Below the pieces are notes generated by a model. It ran no database searches. It saw only the letters and a program-made list of their open reading frames with translations, and was not told where the DNA came from. Below, one piece after another: positions 1-6,785 of a stretch of 45,228 bases of DNA (its first letter is position 1; every line of letters starts with the position of its first letter). Source of the DNA: a virus. Both the position numbers and the translations under genes were made by a program. The DNA lies in the IMG/VR virus record IMGVR_UViG_3300029258_001218, positions 1 through 45,228 of that record; one strand, 5' to 3'.

Positions 1-98
1 GGGCAGCGCGATCGCTTCCTCTACATAACGGTTTTAGGCACGTTCTGTAGGTAATATCAGTATCTTACACGCTAACTGTATTATACTACAGTTTTTTG

Positions 99-494
99 CT
101 CCACTCATGTCCCACCACCCCCACCATTCGTAACTACTTAATACCACAAGGAAATACTCCTATCTGGACCAGCACCTCCACTCATGAAAGGTGTATCTAA
201 ATTACCGATATTGTTACTCTTTCTTATATTATATTATTTATATTAGTATATATAATAAATAATAATATACTATATAGAGCACCGCACGTACACAGTAGCC
301 ACAGTGTGACCCCACCAGTTACCTGTATTAGCCAGTTAGTAGCAAAAAAGGCCTAAATGAAAGTCCAAATCCTTCTTTGTGGTGTTAATTCAAGTAGTTA
401 GATGCTCCACTCATGAAGGGTGTGAAAGTTGTTGCCTTCGGAATTAGTAATAAATACAGGCACTTAAAAAGCCCTTCAAAACTCGCATGAGTGG
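99..494. repeat. Dispersed CTCCACTCATG repeats
   Basis: The 11-mer CTCCACTCATG occurs at 99-109, 176-186 and 405-415. The last two copies continue with AA(A/G)GGTGT, giving 19 nearly identical bases. Its core occurs inverted at 486-494 (CATGAGTGG). Four copies within 400 bp of gene-free DNA suggest protein-binding sites, for instance for the small terminase or a replication initiator. Confidence 0.6.
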
Positions 495-503
495 TGGTTT
501 TGG

Positions 504-551
504 CGAGATAGAGCAAAAGTTAGTGAGATAGAGCAAAAGTTAGCGAGATAG
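504..551. repeat. Tandem 20-bp repeat
   Basis: Two adjacent 20-bp units, 504-523 and 524-543, share GAGATAGAGCAAAAGTTAG and differ only in the first base. A third, partial unit (CGAGATAG) follows at 544-551. Confidence 0.75.
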
Positions 552-553
552 CC

Positions 554-614
554 AGCTACGTAGCTACAGAGATACACAACAAATGTACGTACGCTATCTC
601 TGTAGCTGTGTATC
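554..614. repeat. Compound inverted repeat / foldback
   Basis: AGCTACAGAGATA at 562-574 is perfectly complementary to TATCTCTGTAGCT at 595-607, leaving a 20-nt loop. It is nested with GATACACA (571-578) against TGTGTATC (607-614) and preceded by the palindrome AGCTACGTAGCT (554-565). No T run follows, so it is a poor terminator. It is more likely a DNA-level recognition structure. Confidence 0.65.
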
Positions 615-664
615 TATTTTTGAGATATTTCCTTGTGGCTGTAAAATAAATTAATTTTTCTCTT

Positions 665-693
665 GACAAAGATACTTAAAATAAGTATATTCT
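665..693 (+). promoter_or_regulatory. Sigma70-like promoter of the left rightward operon
   Basis: TTGACA at 665-670, a 17-bp spacer and TATATT at 688-693 make a near-consensus sigma70 promoter. Expected start is near 700, followed by an AAGGAG ribosome site at 715-720 and the ATG at 728. The spacer and -10 region contain the inverted repeat ATACTT-N5-AAGTAT, a possible operator. The leftward promoter at 39759-39787 shares AAGTATAT at its -10 box. Confidence 0.8.
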
Positions 694-727
694 ACCTGAC
701 GATAACAATTAGATAAGGAGAATATAT

Positions 728-979
728 ATGGATGTATCAGAGGCTATTAATATCATTGATAGGGATTTGGGCGAAGGCTCAGAAGTCGCAGATGCCATAT
801 ACTACTTGATTAAGTCAGACCCTAAGCTACAAGCTGTGGTGTCGTCCGTAATTCTCACCCACGCCGCAAGCCGTGCGGCAAGTATGGATCATATATTATT
901 TGACGAACTTCTGGAACTTTCACAAAGGATGGTACGTATAGTTGACGCGTATCAGGCAATCACACATAACAAGGGGTAG
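728..979 (+). CDS. Small hypothetical phage protein (83 aa)
   Basis: First gene after the left promoter, with AAGGAG at 715-720. The product is a small acidic protein predicted to be mostly helical. It has no Cys cluster, membrane segment or motif that I recognise. It lies 5 bp from the next gene and is presumably cotranscribed with the genes leading to the terminase. Early expression is inferred from promoter proximity. Function unknown. Confidence 0.75.
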   Translation: MDVSEAINIIDRDLGEGSEVADAIYYLIKSDPKLQAVVSSVILTHAASRAASMDHILFDELLELSQRMVRIVDAYQAITHNKG

Positions 980-984
980 GTGCT

Positions 985-1353
985 ATGGATGCAGAAGCGT
1001 TATTTAGAGAACGTTGGAAGTGGCAGGCTTTGAACCCGAGATCCTTGATAGACCAATGGCCTAAAATGTGGCGGTCTGCCATAGATTTCAGGAAATACAG
1101 TAATTCTATACCATGTTATGTCAACGCGCAGTATCCAGACCGTTCAGGTTTATGTGGGGCGTGTCCAGTAAAGTGGGGCACCGAGGATAAGACGGGTGAT
1201 GTATTTTGTTTGCATGTTGACAGCCCTATGGCGGAATGGTACCGTGTTAGATACAGAGATATTACAGGTGGATCTACGCAACGTCTGACGGAAGTTGCTT
1301 GGATAATATCGGAGCTTCCCTGGTCGGAGGTGAGCAAGAGTGATAACAATTAA
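985..1353 (+). CDS. Hypothetical Cys-containing phage protein (122 aa)
   Basis: The protein has four cysteines in the middle: one in IPCYVN, two in the CGACPV segment and one in DVFCLH. Together with a nearby His they could bind one metal ion. The N-terminal third is rich in Trp and Arg. The overall shape resembles small phage proteins of unknown function found near early or packaging genes. The start is supported by AAGGGGT upstream and tight spacing to the previous gene. Confidence 0.75.
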   Translation: MDAEALFRERWKWQALNPRSLIDQWPKMWRSAIDFRKYSNSIPCYVNAQYPDRSGLCGACPVKWGTEDKTGDVFCLHVDSPMAEWYRVRYRDITGGSTQRLTEVAWIISELPWSEVSKSDNN

Positions 1354-1369
1354 CAAGGAGTGTGCCTAA

Positions 1370-1438
1370 ATGAGTTGTTTCATTGAATTTAATAACAAAA
1401 CTGGCTGCGCCGTACCGACCTGCGGCGCTTTAAATTAG
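1370..1438 (+). CDS. Tiny ORF (22 aa), tentative
   Basis: ATG at 1370 follows AAGGAG (1355-1360) at ordinary spacing and encodes 22 residues with three cysteines, ending in TCGALN. It fills the gap between two genes and has a good ribosome site, but it is too short for confidence. The DNA at about 1408-1434 can also fold as a GCGCCG/CGGCGC hairpin followed by TTTAAATT, a weak terminator-like element. Confidence 0.35.
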   Translation: MSCFIEFNNKTGCAVPTCGALN

Positions 1439-1449
1439 GAGGTGGGGGT

Positions 1450-1674
1450 ATGAGTGAAGCGTTGAAGAAATGGCAAGCGCTGACAGAGGCGGAAAAGAAA
1501 GAGATATTCAAGAATGGGTGTAAAGGTCCAGACATCGGCAGGCAGATAACAGGGGGCCTGATTGATCCGCAGCGAGAGAGTGAGATGAGGAATGAAGCTA
1601 CGCGTAAACAAGTAGCTGATATAATAAATCGACTCGAAGCGCTTGAAATTCAGATCTTCGGAGAGGTGCAGTGA
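1450..1674 (+). CDS. Small helical hypothetical protein (74 aa)
   Basis: The start is preceded by AGGAGGTGGG. The protein is charged and helical, with a C-terminal segment of coiled-coil character (RKQVADIINRLEALEIQ). No enzymatic motif is visible. Its TGA overlaps the ATG of the next gene, so translation is probably coupled. Function unknown. Confidence 0.7.
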   Translation: MSEALKKWQALTEAEKKEIFKNGCKGPDIGRQITGGLIDPQRESEMRNEATRKQVADIINRLEALEIQIFGEVQ

Positions 1675-1946
1675 TGAACATACAGGTATCAAAGGATTTG
1701 TGGCTGCGGTCAAATGATAAGGAGTACCAATTATACACCAAGGTTACTTCGGAGAGTGGTAAGGAAAACGAAAAAATTAAAGGCCACTATTACACGCTTG
1801 ATTCTGTTTTGAATTCTTTAGTCGAACATGAAATTAAGGCGTCTGAAGCGGAATCTATTGAGGCTTTAATGTTGGTTGTACTCAGCGTACGCGATAGGAT
1901 TGATGGAATTTTAGCGCCGGTGTTGAGGCATAGGGAGGGCGCGTAG
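1674..1946 (+). CDS. Small hypothetical protein (90 aa)
   Basis: ATG at 1674 overlaps the preceding stop (TGATG). A GTG at 1671 is possible but less likely given the GGAG at 1660-1663. The N-terminal half looks like beta strands and the C-terminal half is a helix ending in RDRIDGILAPVLRHREG. The gene sits in a tightly overlapping string before the HNH and terminase genes. No family recognised. Confidence 0.65.
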   Translation: MNIQVSKDLWLRSNDKEYQLYTKVTSESGKENEKIKGHYYTLDSVLNSLVEHEIKASEAESIEALMLVVLSVRDRIDGILAPVLRHREGA

Positions 1947-2488
1947 TGGAGCTTACTCAAGAAAGGTTAAAACAATTATTAATATATAACCCTGATACTG
2001 GGGTATTTATCTGGAAGAAACGCCAAGGTATTGACAGGGAAACGCGTAGGTGGAACAGCAGGTACTACGGTAAAGTAGCTGGGTATAAGAGAGTCGATAA
2101 GGGTGTGTCGAGCACCCGGTACATAGTTGTGTCGATAGCCGATAGGCCTTTTTTAGCGCATAGACTGGCGTTTTTATACATGACCGGCAACTTCCCAGAA
2201 GATAAAATAGACCACATAAATGGGAATTCGTTGGATAATAGGTGGGTTAACCTAAGAGCCGTGACAGTGCTCGAAAATAACCGTAATAAAAGATTACCAA
2301 GAAATAATACGTCAGGGGTGGTAGGAGTATATTGGCATAAATGGCATAGAAAGTGGAATGCTATGATATCCGTTGGTGGCAGACTTATCTCATTAGGCTA
2401 TTTTACTGATATGGCTGACGCGGTGGTAGTGAGAAGAAATGCAGAGCGTGAGTACGGGTACCATGCTAACCACGGGAGGGTGATTTGA
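1946..2488 (+). CDS. HNH endonuclease with AP2-like DNA-binding domain (180 aa)
   Basis: A GTG start overlaps the previous stop (TAGTG). The central HNH_3 motif is clear: AHRLAFLYMTG, then DHINGNSLDNRWVNLR, then the Asn-rich ENNRNKR. In this family those His and Asn residues hold the catalytic metal and cut DNA. After it, SGVVGVYWHKWHRKW to LGYFTDMADAV matches an AP2/ERF-like DNA-binding fold, common in phage homing HNH enzymes. The gene lies directly before the small terminase. In cos phages such as HK97 an HNH protein assists terminase cleavage, but a selfish homing role is equally possible from sequence. Confidence 0.9.
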   Translation: MELTQERLKQLLIYNPDTGVFIWKKRQGIDRETRRWNSRYYGKVAGYKRVDKGVSSTRYIVVSIADRPFLAHRLAFLYMTGNFPEDKIDHINGNSLDNRWVNLRAVTVLENNRNKRLPRNNTSGVVGVYWHKWHRKWNAMISVGGRLISLGYFTDMADAVVVRRNAEREYGYHANHGRVI

Positions 2489-2934
2489 TTTTAACCACAA
2501 GTCAAATAGCAGAGATATTTGGGGTGCTACCGCGCACAGTTACTCTTTACGGGGAAAGAGGTTGCCCAAAAAAAGGTAAAAATGCCTGGGATATCAAGGA
2601 AGTTGTGCAGTGGTGGGCGGAGAATATCTACGCCCCGGAGGATAATGAAGAGTCTGACATATACGTGGCAAAATTAGAGTATTGGAGGGCTAAAGCGCGC
2701 GTAGAACAGGTAAAGGCCACAAAGCTGGAAGAGTCGGTTATACCCATTGATGATGTATTAGCGGCCTGGGCGTGGAGGGTATCCGAGATGTCAGGCATGC
2801 TCGCTGCGTTGGGTTTGCGGTTGGCTCCGATGCTCGAAGGCCTGGATGAGATAGGCATAAGAGAGAAGCTAAACGAAGAGTTATGGAAAGTAAGAGATAA
2901 TTTCGCCCGTAAGGGGCGGTTTATGGGGGATTAA
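2485..2934 (+). CDS. terS: Terminase small subunit, Nu1-like (149 aa)
   Basis: Small terminases bind the packaging site and load the large subunit. The N-terminal 50 residues form a winged helix-turn-helix (TTSQIAEIFGVLPRTVTLY, then WDIKEVVQWW) typical of Nu1-type proteins. Residues about 55-85 form a charged helix likely to mediate oligomerisation, and the C-terminal part is helical. Length fits the lambda Nu1 class (181 aa) loosely. The TTG start overlaps the HNH gene by four bases. Its position before the large terminase supports the call. Confidence 0.8.
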   Translation: MILTTSQIAEIFGVLPRTVTLYGERGCPKKGKNAWDIKEVVQWWAENIYAPEDNEESDIYVAKLEYWRAKARVEQVKATKLEESVIPIDDVLAAWAWRVSEMSGMLAALGLRLAPMLEGLDEIGIREKLNEELWKVRDNFARKGRFMGD

Positions 2935-2937
2935 TAT

Positions 2938-3003
2938 AGGCTCGGGGCCGCGGGGCGCTCAGTCGACGGACTGGCGTGGGTTCGAAGCCCACCTCGGGCA
3001 TCA
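2938..3003. other. GC-rich structured element with tRNA-like T-arm
   Basis: This stretch between terS and the next small gene is strikingly GC-rich compared with its AT-rich surroundings. It contains a hairpin of CAGTC/GACTG extended by CGC/GCG with a bulged T (about 2956-2977), followed by GTGGG-TTCGAAG-CCCAC, which has the stem and loop size of a tRNA T-arm. The 3' CTCGGGCA could be an acceptor strand, but the needed GCCCGAG is absent upstream and no full cloverleaf forms. It may be a tRNA remnant, a structured RNA or a packaging site. Confidence 0.45.
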
Positions 3004-3021
3004 TTTTGAAGGAGGTTATGA

Positions 3022-3159
3022 ATGGTATGTGCGCGGTGCAAAAGCACAGATGTTGAGAGCTACGTAGATAAGAAAGAACGCGTGTGCAACGGCGGTTTTC
3101 TAATCGAATGGGTAAAGCGCTACACATGTAGGTGGTGTGGCAAGCGCTGGGAGGATTAA
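3022..3159 (+). CDS. Small zinc-ribbon protein (45 aa)
   Basis: ATG at 3022 has AAGGAGG at 3009-3015. The protein has CARC near the N-terminus and CRWCGKRWED at the C-terminus, a clear CxxC...CxxC zinc ribbon. Single-ribbon proteins of this size are frequent beside phage packaging genes and are thought to bind nucleic acid or partners, but no specific role can be assigned. Its stop overlaps the start of the next gene (TAATG). Confidence 0.75.
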   Translation: MVCARCKSTDVESYVDKKERVCNGGFLIEWVKRYTCRWCGKRWED

Positions 3160-3347
3160 TGTACACATTGGTATTCTTATTCACTCAGTTTGTGGCAGTA
3201 TACTCAGGATATGTTATGGACCGAAACATATTAATGTTCACATTTGGTATGCTTGTTGTGTTGGATATCCAGCTTATATGTAAAATACTACAATTTAACC
3301 AAGTGGGGGTAAAGTATCAGCATAAATCTACTAAACCAATGGTCTGA
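3159..3347 (+). CDS. Small membrane protein with two hydrophobic segments (62 aa)
   Basis: I take the start at 3159, overlapping the previous stop, rather than 3132. Two hydrophobic stretches (about residues 2-20 and 25-45) suggest an inner-membrane hairpin, and the C-terminus is basic. Its 3' end overlaps the inferred 5' end of the large terminase in another frame. Function unknown. It could be a holin-like or superinfection protein, but nothing specific supports that. Confidence 0.6.
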   Translation: MYTLVFLFTQFVAVYSGYVMDRNILMFTFGMLVVLDIQLICKILQFNQVGVKYQHKSTKPMV

Positions 3348-5295
3348 GCAGGAGCGGGAATCTGCGCGCCCGCCGGAAAAGATAACTATTACCGAATGGG
3401 CGTGTAAATACCGGGAATTAGGTAAGCTTTCCGGAATTACCGGGCTGTATCCTATTGAATTAACACCATTCTTTGAGCCTGTCATGAACAGATGCGCGGA
3501 CCCTATGGTGGATCAACAGGTATTATGCGCTCCTGCTCAGATAGGTAAAACAGTTGCTTTGGTAGAGAATGTAGCTGGGTACTACTTGCACCAGGACCCG
3601 TCCAGTGTCATGGTTGTGTTAGCCGACGAAGATACGTCTAAATTCGTGAGTAGCGATAAATTAACGCCGATGTTCAAAGATTCTTCTGCCTTATCAGACC
3701 TATACCGTAAGAAATTCTTCACAAATAAAACAATAGATACACCTAATGGCGGCCACATAGATTTTGCCTGGGCCTCCTCGGTTGCTAAGATAGCTACGAG
3801 ACCGGAAAGGATAGTCATAGGCGATGAGGTAAACAAACCTGGGTATAATGTAGCCTCAGAAGAAGCTTCAAGATTAACACTTATCACAGAACGAACTAAA
3901 TCATATTCAACTGGATACTTCAAACACATATTCCTAAGCACCCCCACAATAGATACTGGTAACATAACGATGTTAATGGAGACTTCTGACATAATCCTTG
4001 ATTGGCACGTGCCTTGCCCGTATTGTGGTGTTAAACAACCTCTTAGGTGGTCTAAAGAGCACATACATGGGTTTGAGGATGGAATGTACCGTGGGAAAGA
4101 TAACAAACAATATAAATTCGGAAGAGTTGTATGGGAAGGAGGTAGGGATGCTACAAAAAGACAGATCAAAGAAACTGCGAGATATCAGTGCGGAACGTGC
4201 GAGAAGTTATGGACTTCGATCCAGAAGAATAACGCCGTATCCGAGGGGGAAGAAGTGCCAAGAAGCCCTTCGGTTGGTGACGAGAGAAAGTGGGCGAATC
4301 ACATTAACCGAATTTACTCAAAAATGGACTCAGGCAAGCTTGAAAATCTCATAAGTGAATGGGTAGATATATTTAAACTCCCAAAAGAGAAACAGGTGGG
4401 GGCGCTCCAGGGTTTTATCAACTCTACGTTAGCCGAGCCGTTTAGCATGGTTAAAAAGCTTGAAAATCATACTGAAACACATGTATTAAAAGCGAAGGTT
4501 GATCTAAAGCCACAGACTGTACCGGAAGAGGCCGTGGCTCTAACCTGCTTCGTTGATTGCCAGAAATATGATTTTTGGTTTGCGGTTAGGGCATTTGCGC
4601 CGGATTTTACGAGTTGGTTGGTGCACTACGGACGTTTGTCTACTTGGTCCGACGTGGAAAATTTACTATTTAAGACAGAATACCCACACGCAGGGTCCGT
4701 AAAACCTATGAAAATATGGAGGGCGGCTATTGATACAGGGGGCGGCGAAGGTAAATATGAAAACGTAACTATGACTGAGGCGGCGTATCAATGGCTTCGT
4801 AAGAATCAGAGAGGTAAGGGGTGCCGCGTATGGGGTACTAAGGGGTCGTCAAAGAGCTTCCCTGGTGCAGAATTGATTAGGGTGGGTAAGCCATTTGATA
4901 AGCTCCCATCTGGTAAAGCAATGGACGGCGGGTTACAGCTTATCCATTTGGACACATTTAAGCTGAAGACGATGTTTCACGTACGGATGGGCAGTGCAGC
5001 TAAGGATAAGCAGGATGAACGCCCAGCGTACCTCCATAAAGATGTAGGGGTGGATTACGCAAAGCAGATCCTGGCTGAGGAACTAAAGGTAAATGATAAG
5101 AATGAGGAAGAGTGGTGTCAAATAAGCGGTAGGGCGAATCATTTACTCGATTGCGAGATTGGGTGTATGGCGCTTGCCGATCCAGAGTGGCCAGGAGGCG
5201 GAATTAATCTTATAAGGCCTGTAGCAGAGCGCGAAGCTGTAGCTGCGACAAGCGGCAGACGGGTTATATCAAAGGGTGTGAGAGCGCATGACTAA
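3316..5295 (+). CDS. terL: Terminase large subunit, lambda GpA type, atypical start (about 659 aa)
   Basis: The packaging motor and nuclease. Visible parts are an adenine-motif region (LTPFFEPVMNRC), Walker A-like APAQIGKT, Walker B-like IVIGDEVNKPG, a zinc ribbon (CPYCG ... CGTC), and a C-terminal nuclease region with acidic residues at FVDCQK and AIDTGGGE. The first in-frame ATG (3484) would start inside the conserved N-terminal region, since upstream codons still encode GpA-like sequence (ITITEWACKYREL). The open frame reaches back to a TAA at 3310, and no ATG, GTG or TTG lies between. GGGGG at 3305-3309 suggests initiation at ATC 3316 or ATA 3322. A frameshift or sequence error is the alternative. 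The start given is therefore provisional. Confidence 0.88.
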   Translation: MSINLLNQWSEQERESARPPEKITITEWACKYRELGKLSGITGLYPIELTPFFEPVMNRCADPMVDQQVLCAPAQIGKTVALVENVAGYYLHQDPSSVMVVLADEDTSKFVSSDKLTPMFKDSSALSDLYRKKFFTNKTIDTPNGGHIDFAWASSVAKIATRPERIVIGDEVNKPGYNVASEEASRLTLITERTKSYSTGYFKHIFLSTPTIDTGNITMLMETSDIILDWHVPCPYCGVKQPLRWSKEHIHGFEDGMYRGKDNKQYKFGRVVWEGGRDATKRQIKETARYQCGTCEKLWTSIQKNNAVSEGEEVPRSPSVGDERKWANHINRIYSKMDSGKLENLISEWVDIFKLPKEKQVGALQGFINSTLAEPFSMVKKLENHTETHVLKAKVDLKPQTVPEEAVALTCFVDCQKYDFWFAVRAFAPDFTSWLVHYGRLSTWSDVENLLFKTEYPHAGSVKPMKIWRAAIDTGGGEGKYENVTMTEAAYQWLRKNQRGKGCRVWGTKGSSKSFPGAELIRVGKPFDKLPSGKAMDGGLQLIHLDTFKLKTMFHVRMGSAAKDKQDERPAYLHKDVGVDYAKQILAEELKVNDKNEEEWCQISGRANHLLDCEIGCMALADPEWPGGGINLIRPVAEREAVAATSGRRVISKGVRAHD

Positions 5296-5506
5296 ATCCA
5301 ATACCGGACTATTAGATGGCAAGCAGGCTATTTGTGATTACCTTGGGATAAGTGAATACAAATTTAGTCGATTCATTACGAAAGGTATGCCTGCCCGGTT
5401 TGAGGAAGGTAGGTGGTACGCTCACAAGGAAAACTTGGAGAAATATTTTCAGTTATTTACATTTAAACGAGAAAAAGCGGATCAGGAGGAGATGAATGAT
5501 GAATAG
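5288..5506 (+). CDS. Small helix-turn-helix protein (72 aa)
   Basis: Overlaps the end of terL by 8 bp. Residues about 8-45 read as a winged helix-turn-helix of the excisionase/MerR type (GKQAICDYLGISEYKFSRF, then MPARFEEGRWYAHKENLEKY). The tail is charged. This fold binds DNA. In a packaging operon it may be a second terminase accessory protein or a local regulator. Nothing shows a recombination role, and no integrase was found. Confidence 0.7.
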   Translation: MTKSNTGLLDGKQAICDYLGISEYKFSRFITKGMPARFEEGRWYAHKENLEKYFQLFTFKREKADQEEMNDE

Positions 5507-5702
5507 CGAAGTAATAGTAGAGGGGTTCGTTAGAGCAAAGCAGGATACTAATGACGTAGAAGTTAATATGAGTTATAAAGATGGTACAATGTATGTTGCC
5601 ATGTCGGTCCAGCATATGACTGAAGGCAATATTGAGATACGGGTTCGTAAGAAAGATTTTGTTAGGTACGCCGGATTATTAAAAGGAGAAGAGGATGGAT
5701 AA
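5496..5702 (+). CDS. Hypothetical protein (68 aa)
   Basis: AGGAGGAG at 5484-5491 supports a start at 5496 or 5499. The product is small and beta-rich with alternating hydrophobic residues and no recognisable motif. It overlaps the gene before and the gene after, in line with translational coupling in this compact operon. Confidence 0.65.
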   Translation: MMNSEVIVEGFVRAKQDTNDVEVNMSYKDGTMYVAMSVQHMTEGNIEIRVRKKDFVRYAGLLKGEEDG

Positions 5703-6024
5703 AACATATTTAGAATACGAAGAAGGCGAAATTATTTTTGAATGCAAGAACCGCTATGAACTTATTGATATCTGGATGAAGTATAGCCCGGCTATTAAGG
5801 AGGATTTATATATTAAAGAAATTATATTTGATAATGATTTAGACGGGGTGTTAGGGGGCATTCTTAAAACAGATGTTACGATAATTGGGCGTACTGGATA
5901 TATAGTAGATCCAACAGTTGTGTATGAATGTAGGCTGGCCGTAATTGAAGAAGGGGTTATGGGGTTAATAGTTGGTACAAAAAATATAGAAATACGAACT
6001 ATTTTAGGTAAAGGGGGCGCGTGA
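5695..6024 (+). CDS. Hypothetical acidic protein (109 aa)
   Basis: AAAGGAGAAG precedes the ATG. The protein is acidic in its N-terminal half (EYEEGEIIFE) and alternates strands and helices. There is no signal peptide, membrane segment or Cys cluster. It lies between terminase and head genes. Function not recognised. Confidence 0.65.
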   Translation: MDKTYLEYEEGEIIFECKNRYELIDIWMKYSPAIKEDLYIKEIIFDNDLDGVLGGILKTDVTIIGRTGYIVDPTVVYECRLAVIEEGVMGLIVGTKNIEIRTILGKGGA

Positions 6025-6215
6025 TGAGTAAAAGTAAACCCATAGCTGGCGATCCGCCGCTAAAAGTGTATATCAGTGATGAGCTGTGTCCGAAAGGTAT
6101 GTACATATTACGCAGGGATGTAGGCGCGTTGGTTTTAACAAATGAGTTATGCGGTGCACTGCGTGAGGCTAAATTTCAAGCGTTATTGGAGGAGTTAACA
6201 AATGATGGTGAGTAA
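6024..6215 (+). CDS. Hypothetical protein (63 aa)
   Basis: ATG at 6024 overlaps the previous stop (TGATG), and AAAGGGGG upstream serves as ribosome site. Short, with two cysteines (ELCPKG and ELCGAL) and a helical C-terminus. No family recognised. Confidence 0.6.
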   Translation: MSKSKPIAGDPPLKVYISDELCPKGMYILRRDVGALVLTNELCGALREAKFQALLEELTNDGE

Positions 6216-6408
6216 TTATGCTAAAAAGCAGATTCAACGAAGGATAAGGTGCGATAATTTAAGAGCTTTAATTTTAAGTTACGATGTTGTGGACGGGTAC
6301 GGCGACGATGGTTTAAAACGGTTAGCCCAGTACCTTCTTTGTGGCGGTCATATTAGTGAGGTAGTGCGTTTGTTAAATCAATATCACCCTCAGTGGCCGC
6401 GTGAGTAA
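6202..6408 (+). CDS. Hypothetical protein (68 aa)
   Basis: GGAGGAG at 6188-6194 precedes the ATG. A basic N-terminus (NYAKKQIQRRIRCDNLR) is followed by a helical segment. It is the last gene before the 160-bp gap and promoter region that open the head operon. Function unknown. Confidence 0.6.
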   Translation: MMVSNYAKKQIQRRIRCDNLRALILSYDVVDGYGDDGLKRLAQYLLCGGHISEVVRLLNQYHPQWPRE

Positions 6409-6452
6409 CTTATTACGTAGTTTAAGTACCGTTCCCAGCACCCTGTCAAGAG

Positions 6453-6507
6453 AAATAGCACCCAAATAGCACCCAAATAGCACCTAAATAGCCTATCAAA
6501 TAGCCTG
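6453..6507. repeat. Helically phased 11-bp repeats
   Basis: AAATAGCACCC occurs at 6453-6463 and 6464-6474, with AAATAGCACCT at 6475-6485. Degenerate units starting AAATAGCC follow at 6486 and 6498. An 11-12 bp period puts each unit on the same face of the helix. The array lies directly upstream of the candidate promoter of the head operon, so an activator- or repressor-binding array is plausible. Confidence 0.65.
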
Positions 6508-6533
6508 AATTTCGGCTCCACGCCTAAAACCTG

Positions 6534-6542
6534 TGTTATGAT
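6534..6542 (+). promoter_or_regulatory. Candidate extended -10 promoter of the head operon
   Basis: TGTTATGAT is an extended -10 box (TG-N-TATGAT) ending 27 bp before the first head gene at 6570. No good -35 is seen at 17 bp, which fits either an extended -10 promoter or one helped by an activator bound at the phased repeats just upstream. The RNA start would be near 6549. Confidence 0.45.
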
Positions 6543-6569
6543 ACACCTAAATTAACTTTTGGGGGTATT

Positions 6570-6785
6570 ATGGCCGGTATCACACTCGCACAAGCAGAAG
6601 CTAAGTTAGCAACATGGATGGACGCCTTAGATGCGTTAGCTACAAGTCAATCATATACAATCGGTAATAGAGAGTTAAGACGTGCAGATCTCAAAGATGT
6701 CAAAGACCAGATAGACTACTGGGATGCTAAGGTGCAGAACTTAACAAGAGGCGGGATTAGCATAATTGGGGGGACGCCTACTTGA
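6570..6785 (+). CDS. DUF6148-like small head protein (71 aa)
   Basis: The sequence pattern ITLAQAEAKLATW, then QSYTIGNRELRRADL, then IDYWDAKV matches the small helical DUF6148/gpW-like proteins that precede portal genes in many siphophages. These are thought to act in head completion or head-tail joining. TTGGGGGT precedes the ATG. It overlaps the portal gene by four bases. Confidence 0.75.
   Translation: MAGITLAQAEAKLATWMDALDALATSQSYTIGNRELRRADLKDVKDQIDYWDAKVQNLTRGGISIIGGTPT

Larger units (their letters stand above)
1..664. other. Gene-free left end
   Basis: No convincing reading frame is present on either strand. The stretch is AT-rich, with a run of almost pure A/T near 225-275, and it carries several families of short direct and inverted repeats that are listed separately. 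It lies upstream of the terminase genes, where cos phages often keep their packaging site, so a packaging or replication role is plausible but inferred only from position and repeats. Confidence 0.7.

Noticed and set aside
2938-3003. Functional tRNA gene
   Set aside because: The T-arm-like hairpin lacks a matching acceptor 5' strand and no anticodon arm can be placed convincingly.
3582-4169. Long minus-strand frame within the large terminase
   Set aside because: No ribosome site, and the plus strand carries clear terminase motifs across the same DNA.
5288-5506. Excisionase / lysogeny function
   Set aside because: The fold is generic and no integrase, attachment site or repressor gene is present.
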